From assembly GCA_963714415.1 (NCBI GenBank), contig CAVQOL010000027.1, positions 248,001 to 312,000 on the forward strand: DNA of 64,000 bases, given 5' to 3'. The notes beneath the pieces were generated by a model. That model made no database searches. It saw only the letters and a program-made list of their open reading frames with translations, and had not been told where the DNA came from. Of the stretch, positions 18,262-28,273 are shown piece after piece. This DNA comes from JAGXRK01 sp963714415 (GTDB lineage: Bacteria; Bacteroidota; Ignavibacteria; Ignavibacteriales; Ignavibacteriaceae). Both the position numbers and the translations under genes were made by a program. The number at the start of each line of letters is the position of its first letter. Positions within the stretch are counted from its first letter, which is position 1.

Positions 18262-18525
18262 ATGGCGCATCATAAATCGGCAAAGAAAAGAATTAGATCA
18301 TCTGAAAAAAAGAAAAATTCAAACAAGATGGTTGAGTCTAAGATTAGAACTTACTACAAAAAGACTTTGTCTGTTACGAATAAAGAAGAGGTTGAAAAGT
18401 TATACAAAGAAGCTGTCGCTATTCTTGACAGAAGCGTTGTAAAAGGCAAGCTTCACTCAAATAATGCTGCAAGAAAGAAATCCAGACTCACAAAACATTT
18501 AAATAGTGTTAGTGCTGCTAAATAG
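18262..18525 (+). CDS. rpsT: 30S ribosomal protein S20
   Basis: An 87-residue basic helical protein beginning MAHHKSAKKRIRSSEKK and ending LHSNNAARKKSRLTKHL, as expected for S20 of the small subunit. AAGG motifs lie just upstream. A terminator follows at 18551-18577. Confidence 0.95.
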   Translation: MAHHKSAKKRIRSSEKKKNSNKMVESKIRTYYKKTLSVTNKEEVEKLYKEAVAILDRSVVKGKLHSNNAARKKSRLTKHLNSVSAAK

Positions 18526-18550
18526 CTGAATCAAAATAGTTTTCATTTTA

Positions 18551-18577
18551 AGGCTCTTGGTTTCAAGAGCCTTTTTT
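18551..18577 (+). terminator. Terminator after rpsT
   Basis: Stem GGCTCTTG / CAAGAGCC with loop GTTT, followed by TTTTTT. Confidence 0.85.
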
Positions 18578-18613
18578 ATTTTGTATGAACATTTAGGTGT
18601 AAGGAGTTTTATT

Positions 18614-19531
18614 ATGTCAAAAAAAATTATTATAACAGGTGCAACCGGATTTATAGGTAAAAAACTATGCAAGGCTTTAGCTGATCGTGGTGATGAAGTA
18701 ACAATTTTTACTAGAAACGTTGAATCAGCAAAGAAGGATTTCCCTTTCATTAAAAATTTTGTTAAATGGAATTATAAAAATCCTGATGAGTGGAAATTTC
18801 ATATAGAGAATAAACATGCTGTTGTTCACCTTGCAGGAGTAAATCTATTTGCAAAAAGATGGAATGAAGATTTTAAAAAACAAATCATCGAATCCAGAGA
18901 GCAGAGTACAAAGAATCTTGTATTATCTATAAAGGATTGTAAGATCAAACCTGAAGTTTTTATATCCGCGTCAGGTGTTGGATACTATGGCGACAGTGGA
19001 GATACATTTGTAGCTGAAGAATCAACCAAAGGAAATGATTTTCTTTCTGATGTATGTGAAGTCTGGGAACGTGAATCACTAAAAGCTGTTGAATATGGAA
19101 TCAGAAGTGTTCAAGTAAGAACCGGGTTAGTTTTAAGTCCTGAAGACGGCGCATTAAAGCAAATGTTACCAACATTTAAATTTTTTGTCGGAGGTCCATT
19201 AGGAAATGGAAAGCAGTGGGTTTCATGGTTACATATAGATGATATTGTTGGAATTTATATTCATGCAATTGATAACACAAACTTAAGAGGACCAGTCAAC
19301 GCTGCATCGCCCAATCCTGTTAAAATGAAAGAATTTGCTAAAACACTAGGAATAGTGCTGCGTCGCCCATCCTTTTTTTCTGTCCCGGAATTCGTAATAA
19401 GATTTTCTGTTGGTGAAGCCGCGGATGTTGTGTTATCTGGACAAAGAGTTGATGTTACAAAAATTTTGAGCAGTGGATACAAATTTAAATTTGAAAATCT
19501 CGGAGAGGCTTTAAACGATTTGTTAAAATGA
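18614..19531 (+). CDS. TIGR01777-type NAD-dependent epimerase
   Basis: About 305 residues from ATG 18614, with AAGGAG upstream. N-terminal Rossmann motif GATGFIGKKL, later HLAGVNLFAKRW, SASGVGYYGDSGD and QWVSWLHIDDIVGI, then a C-terminal substrate domain with NAASPNPVKMKEF. These are hallmarks of the YfcH/TIGR01777 short-chain reductase family. The substrate is unknown. Confidence 0.85.
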   Translation: MSKKIIITGATGFIGKKLCKALADRGDEVTIFTRNVESAKKDFPFIKNFVKWNYKNPDEWKFHIENKHAVVHLAGVNLFAKRWNEDFKKQIIESREQSTKNLVLSIKDCKIKPEVFISASGVGYYGDSGDTFVAEESTKGNDFLSDVCEVWERESLKAVEYGIRSVQVRTGLVLSPEDGALKQMLPTFKFFVGGPLGNGKQWVSWLHIDDIVGIYIHAIDNTNLRGPVNAASPNPVKMKEFAKTLGIVLRRPSFFSVPEFVIRFSVGEAADVVLSGQRVDVTKILSSGYKFKFENLGEALNDLLK

Positions 19532-19557
19532 AAAAGGGCTTCAAACGAAGCCCTTAA
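19532..19557. terminator. Bidirectional terminator between the epimerase gene and ahcY
   Basis: Stem GGGCTTC / GAAGCCC with an AAAC loop and A/T tracts on both sides, suited to ending both convergent genes. Confidence 0.7.
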
Positions 19558-19575
19558 TAATTCTGTGTAATAATT

Positions 19576-20904
19576 TTAATACCTGTAATAATCAGGTTTG
19601 AATGGTCCTTCAACAGGAACACCAATATATTCAGCCTGTTCAGGAGTTAACTCATCTAAGACAACACCGACTTTCTTTAAGTGCAATCTAGCCACTTTTT
19701 CATCCAGATGTTTTGGTAAAGTATAAACTTGTTTTTCATATCTGTCAGAATGATTCCAAAGTTCAATCTGAGCAAGAGTTTGATTTGTAAATGAGTTAGA
19801 CATTACAAATGAAGGATGACCGGTTGCACAGCCAAGATTAACTAACCTACCTTCGGCAAGAACAATAATATCGTTTCCATCAATCGTATATTTATCAACC
19901 TGAGGTTTAATTGTATTCTTAGTCTTACCGTAATTTTTATTTAACCAAGCCATATTAATTTCATGATCAAAGTGTCCTATGTTACAAACAACAGCTTTAT
20001 CTTTCATAACTTTAAAGTGTCTATCAGTTACAACATTTTTATTTCCTGTCGCAGTTACAATGATATCTGCTTCTTTAACAGCATCATCCATTTTCTTTAC
20101 TTCATATCCTTCCATAGCTGCCTGAAGTGCACATATCGGATCGATTTCGGTAACAATCACTCTAACATTGGCATTCTTTAACGATTCGGCGGAACCTTTT
20201 CCGACATCTCCGAAGCCAGCTACAACGGCAACTTTACCTGCAAGCATTAAATCAGTTGCTCTTCGCAAAGCATCAACCAAAGATTCGCGGCATCCGTATT
20301 TATTATCAAACTTAGATTTTGTTACAGAGTCATTGACATTTATTGCAGGTATTGGAAGTGTTCCATCCTTCATTCTTTCATATAATCGGTGAACGCCGGT
20401 AGTAGTTTCTTCTGAAACACCTTTTATACCGACAGAAAGTTCAGGATAATTATCAAAAACCATGTTTGTCAAATCACCGCCGTCATCAAGGATCATATTT
20501 AATGGTTTGCTCTCATCTCCGAAGAATAATGTCTGTTCAATACACCAGTTAAATTCTTCTTCGTTCATACCTTTCCAGGCAAAAACAGGAACTCCTTTAG
20601 CGGCAATTGCAGCGGCAGCATGATCCTGAGTTGAAAAGATATTACAGGAAGACCAGCGAACTTCAGCACCAAGATCAATTAGTGTTTCAATTAATACAGC
20701 AGTTTGAATAGTCATATGCAGACAGCCTGCTATTCTTGCATCTTTCAGTGGTTTTTTATCTTTAAATTCTTCTCTCAAAGACATCAATCCGGGCATTTCA
20801 GCTTCTGCAAGTTCAATTTCTTTTCGTCCCCATTCAGCAAGTGAAATATCTTTTACTTTGTAAGGAAGTGACAAATCAATTTTCTTATCTAACACCACAC
20901 TCAT
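19576..20904 (-). CDS. ahcY: Adenosylhomocysteinase
   Basis: SAH hydrolase (442 residues) splits S-adenosylhomocysteine into adenosine and homocysteine, recycling the product of methylation. NAD-binding motif VVAGFGDVGKGSAE, substrate motifs HMTIQTAVLIETL and SCNIFSTQDHAAAAI, and the C-terminal KPDYYRY lysine/tyrosine end are present. It lies downstream of metK on the same strand, about 80 bases apart, forming a methyl-cycle unit. I see no SAH riboswitch in the gap. Confidence 0.97.
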   Translation of the reverse strand: MSVVLDKKIDLSLPYKVKDISLAEWGRKEIELAEAEMPGLMSLREEFKDKKPLKDARIAGCLHMTIQTAVLIETLIDLGAEVRWSSCNIFSTQDHAAAAIAAKGVPVFAWKGMNEEEFNWCIEQTLFFGDESKPLNMILDDGGDLTNMVFDNYPELSVGIKGVSEETTTGVHRLYERMKDGTLPIPAINVNDSVTKSKFDNKYGCRESLVDALRRATDLMLAGKVAVVAGFGDVGKGSAESLKNANVRVIVTEIDPICALQAAMEGYEVKKMDDAVKEADIIVTATGNKNVVTDRHFKVMKDKAVVCNIGHFDHEINMAWLNKNYGKTKNTIKPQVDKYTIDGNDIIVLAEGRLVNLGCATGHPSFVMSNSFTNQTLAQIELWNHSDRYEKQVYTLPKHLDEKVARLHLKKVGVVLDELTPEQAEYIGVPVEGPFKPDYYRY

Positions 20905-20984
20905 TTTTATATAACCTTTTCTTTTTTTTAATTACTTATCGACACTTAATTTATTGAAAGTTCAACTAAATATAAATGATTTTT

Positions 20985-22127
20985 TTAAGCATACTTTTTA
21001 AATACCGGGACGAGATCTGTTTTTTCCCAGGTAAACTCATTTTCTGTTCTGCCGAAATGACCATAAGCAGCAGTTTTTTGATATATAGGTCTTCTAAGAT
21101 TTAATCTGTCAATTATTCCAAGTGGAGTAAGATTAACTTCTTTCTGAATCATTTTAGATATTTCAAAATCAGGAATAACCCCGGTTCCTTTGGTATCTAT
21201 ATAAATAGAAACAGGTTCTGCAACACCAATTGCATAAGCAAGCTGTACAAGACATTCTGTTGCTAGTCCTGCTGCAACAATATTCTTAGCAATATGTCTG
21301 GCGGCATAAGTAGCAGAGCGATCAACCTTTGAAGGATCTTTACCTGAAAAAGCACCGCCGCCATGAGGAGCCCAACCACCGTAAGTATCAACAATAATTT
21401 TTCTTCCCGTTAGTCCGCTATCACCGTGAGGACCACCAATTTCAAATCTTCCTGTTGGATTAACATAATACTTAGTTTTATCATCCAGAAATTCAGCAGG
21501 AATGATCGGTTTAATTACCTGCTCAATAACATCTTCTTTAATTTTCTGCTGACTTGCATCTGCGTCGTGTTGTGTTGAAACTACAACAGCATCAACTCTT
21601 ACAGGTTTTTTATTGTCGTCATATTCTACAGTTACCTGTGATTTAGAATCAGGTCTTAAATATGGCATTACACCATTGTACCCTTTTCTGATATCCGCGA
21701 GTTTTTTGACAAGTTTATGAGCATACATTATTGGCATCGGCATAAGTTCGGGCGTTTGATCGCAAGCATATCCAAACATTATTCCCTGATCTCCTGCACC
21801 GCCTCTATCAACTCCCATTGCTATATCTGGTGACTGAGAATGAATTGCATTAAGAACTGAACATGACTCAGCATCAAACTTATAATCGGCGCTTGTATAA
21901 CCTATTTTTTTAACTGTAGCACGAACTACATCCTGAACTTCTACATAAGATTTTGTTGTGACTTCTCCACCGACTAAAACTAATCCGGTTGTTACAAAGG
22001 TTTCGCAGGCAACTCTTGCATCGGGATCATCTTTAATTATTGCATCAAGAATTCCATCGGAAATTGCATCTGCTACTTTATCGGGATGACCTTCAGAAAC
22101 TGATTCAGATGTGAATAAAAACGACAT
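20985..22127 (-). CDS. metK: S-adenosylmethionine synthetase
   Basis: MetK (380 residues) makes SAM from methionine and ATP. Visible motifs are SEGHPDKVADAISD, GAGDQGIMFGYA, GPHGDSGLTGRKI and GGGAFSGKDPSKVDRS. Normal length. Transcribed away from the gene at 22288; the shared intergenic part (22128-22287) holds no riboswitch that I recognise. Confidence 0.97.
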   Translation of the reverse strand: MSFLFTSESVSEGHPDKVADAISDGILDAIIKDDPDARVACETFVTTGLVLVGGEVTTKSYVEVQDVVRATVKKIGYTSADYKFDAESCSVLNAIHSQSPDIAMGVDRGGAGDQGIMFGYACDQTPELMPMPIMYAHKLVKKLADIRKGYNGVMPYLRPDSKSQVTVEYDDNKKPVRVDAVVVSTQHDADASQQKIKEDVIEQVIKPIIPAEFLDDKTKYYVNPTGRFEIGGPHGDSGLTGRKIIVDTYGGWAPHGGGAFSGKDPSKVDRSATYAARHIAKNIVAAGLATECLVQLAYAIGVAEPVSIYIDTKGTGVIPDFEISKMIQKEVNLTPLGIIDRLNLRRPIYQKTAAYGHFGRTENEFTWEKTDLVPVFKKYA

Positions 22128-22287
22128 ACTAATTTATCCTTTAAAGTGAATTTTATTGCTCAATTTTGATTTTCAGGAGACAAATTTAGCCAATCTCATC
22201 ATGATATACAAAAATAATTTAGGTGGATTTTGCTATCTTTATTCCAATCTTAAATTAAATAAAAAACAAAATAATGAGTTAATTCCA

Positions 22288-23238
22288 ATGTTTACCAGGA
22301 TCACTAAACTATTTGACATACAGCATCCCATCATTCAAGCTGGAATGGTTTGGGTTTCCGGCTGGAAGCTTGCTTCAGCAGTTTCAAATTGTGGTGGACT
22401 CGGTTTGATCGGTTCCGGATCAATGAAACCCGATTTGCTAAAAGAACACATACAAAAATGTAAAGCTGCATCGGATAAACCGTTTGGTGTAAATATTCCG
22501 TTACTCCGCAGAGATGCTGATGAACTTGTGAGAGTGACAATAGATGAAGGAGTAAAAATTGTTTTTACATCTGCTGGGCATCCAAAAAAATATGCTGCTT
22601 TATTGAAAGAAAATGGAATTAAACTTGTCCACGTTGTACCAAATATTAAGTACGGATTAAAAGCACAGGAAGCCGGATGTGATGCGGTCGTCGGTGAAGG
22701 TGTTGAAGCAGGTGGACATAACGGAGCAGATCAGCTCACAACCTTCGCACTTATTCCTCAGCTTGTTGATTCCCTCGATATTCCTGTTATTGCAGCAGGT
22801 GGAATTGCTGATGGTAGAGGAATATTAGCCGCACTTTCATTAGGTGCCGAAGGTGTACAAATCGGAACGCGCTTTGCTGCTACTGTTGAGTCATCTGCTC
22901 ACGATAATTATAAAAGTAGAATTGTTGTATCCGGTGATGTTGATACTGTGCTTGCATTTCGTAAAATAGGATTGGTTAGAATGATGAAAAATGATTTTGC
23001 ACTCCGTTCACTTAAAGCAGAATTGGAAGGCTGGAGTGAAGAGCAGCTTAAAGACCTTCTCGGAGCAAAACGTGAACGTATTGGCATTTTTGAAGGCGAT
23101 GAAAATGAAGGAGCAATGGAAGCCGGCCAAGGTGTCGGTTTGATTAAGGATATTCCGACTGTTAAAGATTTGTTTGAAAGATTGTTAAGGGAATTTGAAG
23201 AAACATATAATAAAATTAAGACAATAGAACACGGATGA
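22288..23238 (+). CDS. Nitronate monooxygenase family flavoprotein
   Basis: About 316 residues from ATG 22288, chosen because MFTRITKLFDIQHPIIQAGM is the usual start of the family; an upstream in-frame extension to 22156 is unlikely. FMN TIM-barrel motifs include GLIGSGSM, KPFGVNIPLL, VVGEGVEAGGHNG and PVIAAGGIADGRG. Relatives oxidise nitronates or act as enoyl reductases (FabK-like), so the substrate is uncertain. Confidence 0.85.
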   Translation: MFTRITKLFDIQHPIIQAGMVWVSGWKLASAVSNCGGLGLIGSGSMKPDLLKEHIQKCKAASDKPFGVNIPLLRRDADELVRVTIDEGVKIVFTSAGHPKKYAALLKENGIKLVHVVPNIKYGLKAQEAGCDAVVGEGVEAGGHNGADQLTTFALIPQLVDSLDIPVIAAGGIADGRGILAALSLGAEGVQIGTRFAATVESSAHDNYKSRIVVSGDVDTVLAFRKIGLVRMMKNDFALRSLKAELEGWSEEQLKDLLGAKRERIGIFEGDENEGAMEAGQGVGLIKDIPTVKDLFERLLREFEETYNKIKTIEHG

Positions 23239-23286
23239 CGCTGATTCAACTGATTAACACAGATTAAATCCGTTGAATTAGTGTTC
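23227..23286. repeat. Imperfect palindrome between convergent genes
   Basis: The outer arms GAACAC and GTGTTC and inner arms ATTCAAC and GTTGAAT enclose a region with CTGATT and ACAGATTAA words. It spans the stop codons of both convergent genes and could act as a terminator or be a small interspersed repeat. Confidence 0.4.
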
Positions 23287-24518
23287 TATTTCTCCATTTC
23301 AAGATATTTATTTACGACTTCATCAACATTTTTAGCGGTTGGAAAGTATGAATGAATCTTTCTCAAAACTGCTTCTACAACTGAATCGGGACAACTTGCA
23401 CCGCTAGTTAAGATTATATCAACTACATTTTTATTCGGGAGAAAATTCTCCGTTACAACTTCTTTGTGTTTCTGAATATTAAAATGACTGATTGACTTAT
23501 CATTTAAGATCTTCTCTCCAGATGATATGAAATATGTAGGAAGCTTTTCGTTGCACAATTCAACAATGTGAGATGTGTTGGAACTATTATATCCACCAAC
23601 CACAAGTGCCAAATCAGCTTTTTCTTTAAGCAAACCGTACGTTGCCTCTTGATTATCGTAGGTTGCATAGCAGAGCGTGTCGCGCGTATCAGCAAAATGT
23701 TTCTTAATATTATCTGCACCGTACTTTTTTATCATGGTTTCTTTTAGCAGATCGGCAATTTCCTGGGTTTCTGTTGCAAGCATTGTTGTTTGGTTTACAA
23801 CTCCAACTTTTATCAAATCTTTTTTTACATCAAATCCTTCGGAATATTTTCCTTCAAATATTTTGAAAAATTCTTCGGCTGGCTTCTCATTTAGTATAAA
23901 TGATGTAAGTAATTTTGTTTCTTCAATATTTCTTACAATTACAGAAGCTGCATTAGTTTTACTGTGTGAAAATGTGGCTCGTGTTTCTTCATGATAATGT
24001 TTGCCGTGAATAATTACGGTGTGATTTTCATCTCCAAGCTGATTGCTTCGGTTCCAGACTTTTTCAACAAAAGGACAGGTAGTGTTATACTTGTAAGGAT
24101 TAATCCCCAGGTCATTTAACTTCTTTTCAATTTCAAGGGTTGTTCCGAATGCAGGAATTATTACAATATCCTCTTTCGTTAATTCATCCCAATCAATTAT
24201 ATGATTTCCGGAAGTATCCATTAAAAATTTTACGCCAAGCTTTTCCAGATCAGAATTTACTCCTGGGTTATGAATCATTTCACTGAGCAGGAAAATTCTT
24301 CTACCGTGATTTTCTTCAATTGTTTTGTAAGCTATCTCAATTGCATTTTCAACACCATAGCAAAATCCGAAATGACGTGCTAGGTAAAATCTAACCGTAC
24401 CAAAATCCAGCAGTGTGGGTGCAAAATCTTTTTTTCTGGGGTCAAGGTCTTTGCGTGCGTTTTTAATTTTTGTTATAAATGAACTTCTATAAAAATGTGG
24501 TATGTCGAATTTTTTCAT
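23286..24518 (-). CDS. ispH: 4-hydroxy-3-methylbut-2-enyl diphosphate reductase
   Basis: IspH makes IPP and DMAPP in the last step of the MEP isoprenoid pathway. It is the 410-residue long form; the usual [4Fe-4S] Cys lie in HFGFCYGVENAIE, TTCPFVEKVW and SGASCPDSVVE. An N-terminal extension of about 50 residues precedes the core. ispD of the same pathway is at 58473-59163. Confidence 0.93.
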   Translation of the reverse strand: MKKFDIPHFYRSSFITKIKNARKDLDPRKKDFAPTLLDFGTVRFYLARHFGFCYGVENAIEIAYKTIEENHGRRIFLLSEMIHNPGVNSDLEKLGVKFLMDTSGNHIIDWDELTKEDIVIIPAFGTTLEIEKKLNDLGINPYKYNTTCPFVEKVWNRSNQLGDENHTVIIHGKHYHEETRATFSHSKTNAASVIVRNIEETKLLTSFILNEKPAEEFFKIFEGKYSEGFDVKKDLIKVGVVNQTTMLATETQEIADLLKETMIKKYGADNIKKHFADTRDTLCYATYDNQEATYGLLKEKADLALVVGGYNSSNTSHIVELCNEKLPTYFISSGEKILNDKSISHFNIQKHKEVVTENFLPNKNVVDIILTSGASCPDSVVEAVLRKIHSYFPTAKNVDEVVNKYLEMEK

Positions 24519-24576
24519 AATCTATTAAAATATTTTATTCCTAAACATAAACAGAATACAAATAGTTCTTATCGTT

Positions 24577-25059
24577 TTAATTTCTGAAAATCGCTTCCTT
24601 TTCGGGACCTGAAATCTGCATATCAATTACAAAGCCTTCTTTTGAGGCTCTGTTAAACAAAAAGAAACCAAATACAAAAATAAATACTACTGCATAAAGG
24701 TAATTCGCAGTAAGAAAAAAGGCAACCAAACCGAAAAGACCTGCACCTTCCAGCATTGCCCAGCAAATAATTTTGAATATGCGATATCTAGCCATCTTAT
24801 CATTAAGAGAATCATTAGGAGAAACTTTCATTAAATTCTGATTATAAACAAGTCTGGATAAAAACATCATAATCATGCCAAAAAACGGAACGACAAAAAG
24901 AAATATGCTATCCAGTTCCTTATTAAGTGCATCACTTCTACTCTCAACAAGAAAAAGAAAAATTACGAAAATAAAAATTTGTCCTGCTGCTATAGCTAAA
25001 AACAAAATATTATTTAACTTAAAGCCCGCGTTAAGATTATTAGGCTGACTATTATTCAT
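24577..25059 (-). CDS. Four-helix membrane protein of unknown function
   Basis: A 160-residue protein with four membrane segments (near residues 17-38, 47-66, 94-112 and 116-137). The first two and last two are separated by a hydrophilic loop (NDSLNDKMARYRIFK). No motif recognised. Transcribed away from prfA. Confidence 0.55.
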   Translation of the reverse strand: MNNSQPNNLNAGFKLNNILFLAIAAGQIFIFVIFLFLVESRSDALNKELDSIFLFVVPFFGMIMMFLSRLVYNQNLMKVSPNDSLNDKMARYRIFKIICWAMLEGAGLFGLVAFFLTANYLYAVVFIFVFGFFLFNRASKEGFVIDMQISGPEKEAIFRN

Positions 25060-25133
25060 TTCGATTACCCTATTTAATTTCTTAATTTAACCAGTGGTTT
25101 TATATATTTGCATTCCAAATTTAGAGACACAAG

Positions 25134-26213
25134 ATGAATTTATCAGAAAAGCTTGAAAAAATAAAATCAAAATACGATCAGATAACGGCTCAGCTTTCAG
25201 ATCCAGCTTATTTGCATGATTATAAGAAGCTAAAAAACCTAAATAAAGAGCGAAGTAATCTTGAAGAACTTGTAACTGTTTACAATAAGTATTCCTCAGT
25301 AATAAAAAATATTAAGGGAAATGAGGAGATAATTAATACAGTTAAAGACCCGGAAATGGTTGAACTTGCCGAAACAGAACTTGAAGAGTTGAAAGAACAA
25401 AAAGAAAAACTTGAAGAAGAAATAAAAGTATTGCTTCTTCCAAAAGATCCAAACGATGATAAAGATATTATTATGGAAATTCGCGCTGGTACCGGTGGAG
25501 ATGAAGCTGCTCTTTTTGCCGAAAACTTATTCAGAATGTATTCCAGGTATGCTGAAATTAGAGGATGGAAAATTGAACTTATCGATTTAAGTGAAACCGG
25601 GTTGGGCGGGATAAAAGAAGTGGTTTTTTCTATAAGCGGGAAAAATGTTTACGGTGATTTGAAGTTTGAGTCCGGCGTTCACAGAGTACAGCGTGTACCT
25701 GAAACTGAAGGAAGTGGAAGAGTTCACACTTCAGCAGCTTCGGTAGCTGTTCTTCTTGAAGTTGAAGATGTAGAAATAGATATTAATCCAAGTGATTTGA
25801 AGATTGATATTTTCCGTTCAGGCGGTGCAGGCGGACAGAATGTAAATAAAGTTGAAACTGCTGTTCGAATGACTCATCTACCCACCGGACTTGTTGTTCA
25901 GTGCCAAGATGAAAGATCGCAATTAAAAAACAAGTTGAAGGCGATGAAAGTTTTGAAAGCAAGACTTTATGATCTCAAATTGAAGGAGCAGAATGAAGAA
26001 CAATCTGCTAAAAGAAAATCTATGGTTGGAAGCGGAGACAGAAGCGATAAGATCAGAACTTATAATTATCCTCAGAACAGAATGACCGACCACAGAATTG
26101 GACTGACATTATATAATCTTGCTAATATTATGGAAGGTCAGATTGATGAATTGGTTGAACAATTAAAACTTGCCGACCATGCTGAGAAGCTACATGCTGC
26201 GGAGGAAAATTAA
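25134..26213 (+). CDS. prfA: Peptide chain release factor 1
   Basis: RF1 (359 residues) ends translation at UAA and UAG. The catalytic GGQ lies in RSGGAGGQNVNKVETAVR. The domain order is a helical N-terminus, the EIRAGTGGDEAALFAENL block, and the release domain; the C-terminal part begins KRKSMVGSGDRSDKIRTYNYPQNR. The codon-recognition region is consistent with RF1 rather than RF2. Confidence 0.96.
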   Translation: MNLSEKLEKIKSKYDQITAQLSDPAYLHDYKKLKNLNKERSNLEELVTVYNKYSSVIKNIKGNEEIINTVKDPEMVELAETELEELKEQKEKLEEEIKVLLLPKDPNDDKDIIMEIRAGTGGDEAALFAENLFRMYSRYAEIRGWKIELIDLSETGLGGIKEVVFSISGKNVYGDLKFESGVHRVQRVPETEGSGRVHTSAASVAVLLEVEDVEIDINPSDLKIDIFRSGGAGGQNVNKVETAVRMTHLPTGLVVQCQDERSQLKNKLKAMKVLKARLYDLKLKEQNEEQSAKRKSMVGSGDRSDKIRTYNYPQNRMTDHRIGLTLYNLANIMEGQIDELVEQLKLADHAEKLHAAEEN

Positions 26214-26284
26214 CGAGTGTTTTTTTGAAAATAGTTTGAAATGGGGTTTGTTAAATGAATTTTCCCCCTATATTTTTTAGAAAA

Positions 26285-27850
26285 TCAAGTCCTTTGGATT
26301 GCAATCAAACTTATATCATCTTCAAAAGAATCATTACTAAAACTTTTTATTGAACTTTGAATTTTTGTTATAAAATTCTCACTGGCAGATAATTCTGCTA
26401 ACATATTTTTAAAGTTTTCTTCACCGAGCATATCACCGGCACTATTTCTGGTTTCAGTAATTCCATCAGTTATCAAGAAAAGAATATCGTTTGGTTTTAA
26501 TTCAATTAAAATATCTTGATAGTTGCCTTCTGCAACAAATCCCAATAATAATCCTTTTGACTGAATTTGAGTTATTTCATTAGTTCCGCTGTTCTTTAAG
26601 AAGAGCGGCATATCACCCGCACCGGAATAATTAATTGTTTTATCTTCTTTATTAATTAATAAAACTGAAAGTGTAGCGAATACTTCGGAAATTTTTGAAT
26701 CATTATAAACTGCACTATTAACTTTATGAAGTATTTTGCTCGCAGAAAATTTATCAGCGTTTTCAAGGATGCCACGTAAAGAAGTTCTGACATAACCGGC
26801 ATATGCAAATGCAAAATACCAGGCACCCCACTTTTTGCCCATGACATCACCTAATATTATGGCAAGATTATTTTTATCCAATTGGAAATAATCTATAAAA
26901 TCGCCGCCTGGAATTCCTTTAAATGGAATGTGCCATTGGTGAATTTCAAATCCCTCGATAATCGGCACAAAATCAGGTACTACTTTTGCTCTAAGTGAAC
27001 TGGCAGCCTGATGTAATTCAGATACAATTTTTCTTCTTTCATTACCGAGACTGTTAATAATTGCAGTTACCTTTGCAACAACAACTTTAGGACCAGCAGT
27101 TTTTAAAACATAATCTGTAATTCCAAGGTCGTAACCGTCAAGAATATCTTTTTCCTCGCCTTTAGCTGTAAGATAAATAAAAGGAATATTTTTAAAATCA
27201 TCATCAGCAAGAAGCATCTTTCTGAATTGAAAACCATCGGTCTTTGGCATCATAATATCTGAAATAATAATATCGGGCACATAATTTTTTATTGCAGCCA
27301 TAGCCTCATCTACATTTGATGCTATAGTACATTCAAATCCGGCTTTATCAAGATTATACTTGAACAATCTTGAAATAGAAGGGTCATCATCAACAAAAAG
27401 AATTTTAGTTGATCTTTCACTAAAAGATGAGGCTAAATTTTTCTTAACACCGTACAGTTTATAAATTTCAGACCTTCTAAGTAATGCCTGAACTTTTATT
27501 AAAAGTTCATCAATATCGAAGGGTTTTGTTATAATATCATCGCCGCCAACTTCCATAGCCGTGGATTTGTCTTGAAGTGAACTTTTTGCAGTAACGAAAA
27601 CGAAAGGTAATTGTCTGTGATTTTCATTTTCACGAACTTTTTTACAAAATTCAAATCCATCCATTTCATCCATTGTAACATCACAAAGAACAAGGTCTAT
27701 GTTTTGAGTTTCAAGCGCATTGAAAGCCTGTGATGCGTTTTCAACCTCAATGGAGTTATAATTATTCCTTCGGAGGTGATGACCAATCACTTTACGGATT
27801 GTTAAATCGTCATCAATTACCAGGATTGATTTTGTTACAGATGATGCCAT
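26285..27850 (-). CDS. Dual-receiver PP2C-type (SpoIIE) phosphatase
   Basis: This 521-residue protein has a first receiver domain (IDDDLTIRK, LVLCDVTMDEMDGF), a second one (VDDDPSISR, IIISDIMMPKTDGF) and a C-terminal SpoIIE/PP2C phosphatase with PGGDFIDYF, ILGDVMGKK and GAGDMPLFL motifs. Such enzymes dephosphorylate STAS anti-sigma antagonists in partner switching; the STAS gene lies directly upstream. It is the last gene of a four-gene signalling operon. The receivers would tie phosphatase activity to two-component signals. Confidence 0.88.
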   Translation of the reverse strand: MASSVTKSILVIDDDLTIRKVIGHHLRRNNYNSIEVENASQAFNALETQNIDLVLCDVTMDEMDGFEFCKKVRENENHRQLPFVFVTAKSSLQDKSTAMEVGGDDIITKPFDIDELLIKVQALLRRSEIYKLYGVKKNLASSFSERSTKILFVDDDPSISRLFKYNLDKAGFECTIASNVDEAMAAIKNYVPDIIISDIMMPKTDGFQFRKMLLADDDFKNIPFIYLTAKGEEKDILDGYDLGITDYVLKTAGPKVVVAKVTAIINSLGNERRKIVSELHQAASSLRAKVVPDFVPIIEGFEIHQWHIPFKGIPGGDFIDYFQLDKNNLAIILGDVMGKKWGAWYFAFAYAGYVRTSLRGILENADKFSASKILHKVNSAVYNDSKISEVFATLSVLLINKEDKTINYSGAGDMPLFLKNSGTNEITQIQSKGLLLGFVAEGNYQDILIELKPNDILFLITDGITETRNSAGDMLGEENFKNMLAELSASENFITKIQSSIKSFSNDSFEDDISLIAIQRT

Positions 27851-27917
27851 TTTATAGTATTATCGAAAAAAAATGCTAACTATTATCGGAAGAATTTGGA
27901 ATATACAAATGTCTACG

Positions 27918-28256
27918 TTAGGAATAACTTTTTACTGCTTCTTCCAAAGTTTTAAAGGATTCAAAAACCCTGTACATTCTGGTAAGTTCAAACATCGAAT
28001 GAACCGAAGGTTGAAAGCCAACTAATCTCAAATCACCGCCTGCACTAGTGACTTTTTTCAGAGAAAGAACCAGGGCTCCGAGAAAAGTTGAATCAATAAA
28101 TTCACAGTATGAGAGATCTACAACTATCTTTTTCCAGCCTTCTTCTATTTCTTTAACAAGAACATTTTTAAAATTTTCTGCTTCTTTTAAAGTTGCCCTG
28201 AATAAATTAACAGTAAGTATAACTACATCTCCCTGCACTTCTTTTGAAAATTCCAT
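27918..28256 (-). CDS. STAS-domain anti-sigma factor antagonist
   Basis: A 112-residue SpoIIAA-like protein with the motif VDLSYCEFIDSTFLGALVLSLK; the conserved Ser in DSTFLG is the usual phosphorylation site. Its likely partner, the PP2C phosphatase, is encoded 67 bases downstream. No anti-sigma kinase is encoded nearby, so the protein it controls must lie elsewhere. Confidence 0.85.
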   Translation of the reverse strand: MEFSKEVQGDVVILTVNLFRATLKEAENFKNVLVKEIEEGWKKIVVDLSYCEFIDSTFLGALVLSLKKVTSAGGDLRLVGFQPSVHSMFELTRMYRVFESFKTLEEAVKSYS

Positions 28257-28273
28257 AATTTCCCTCTGAAATA

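Noticed and set aside
22128..22287. SAM or SAH riboswitch before metK or between metK and ahcY
   Set aside because: No conserved helices or core sequences could be seen.
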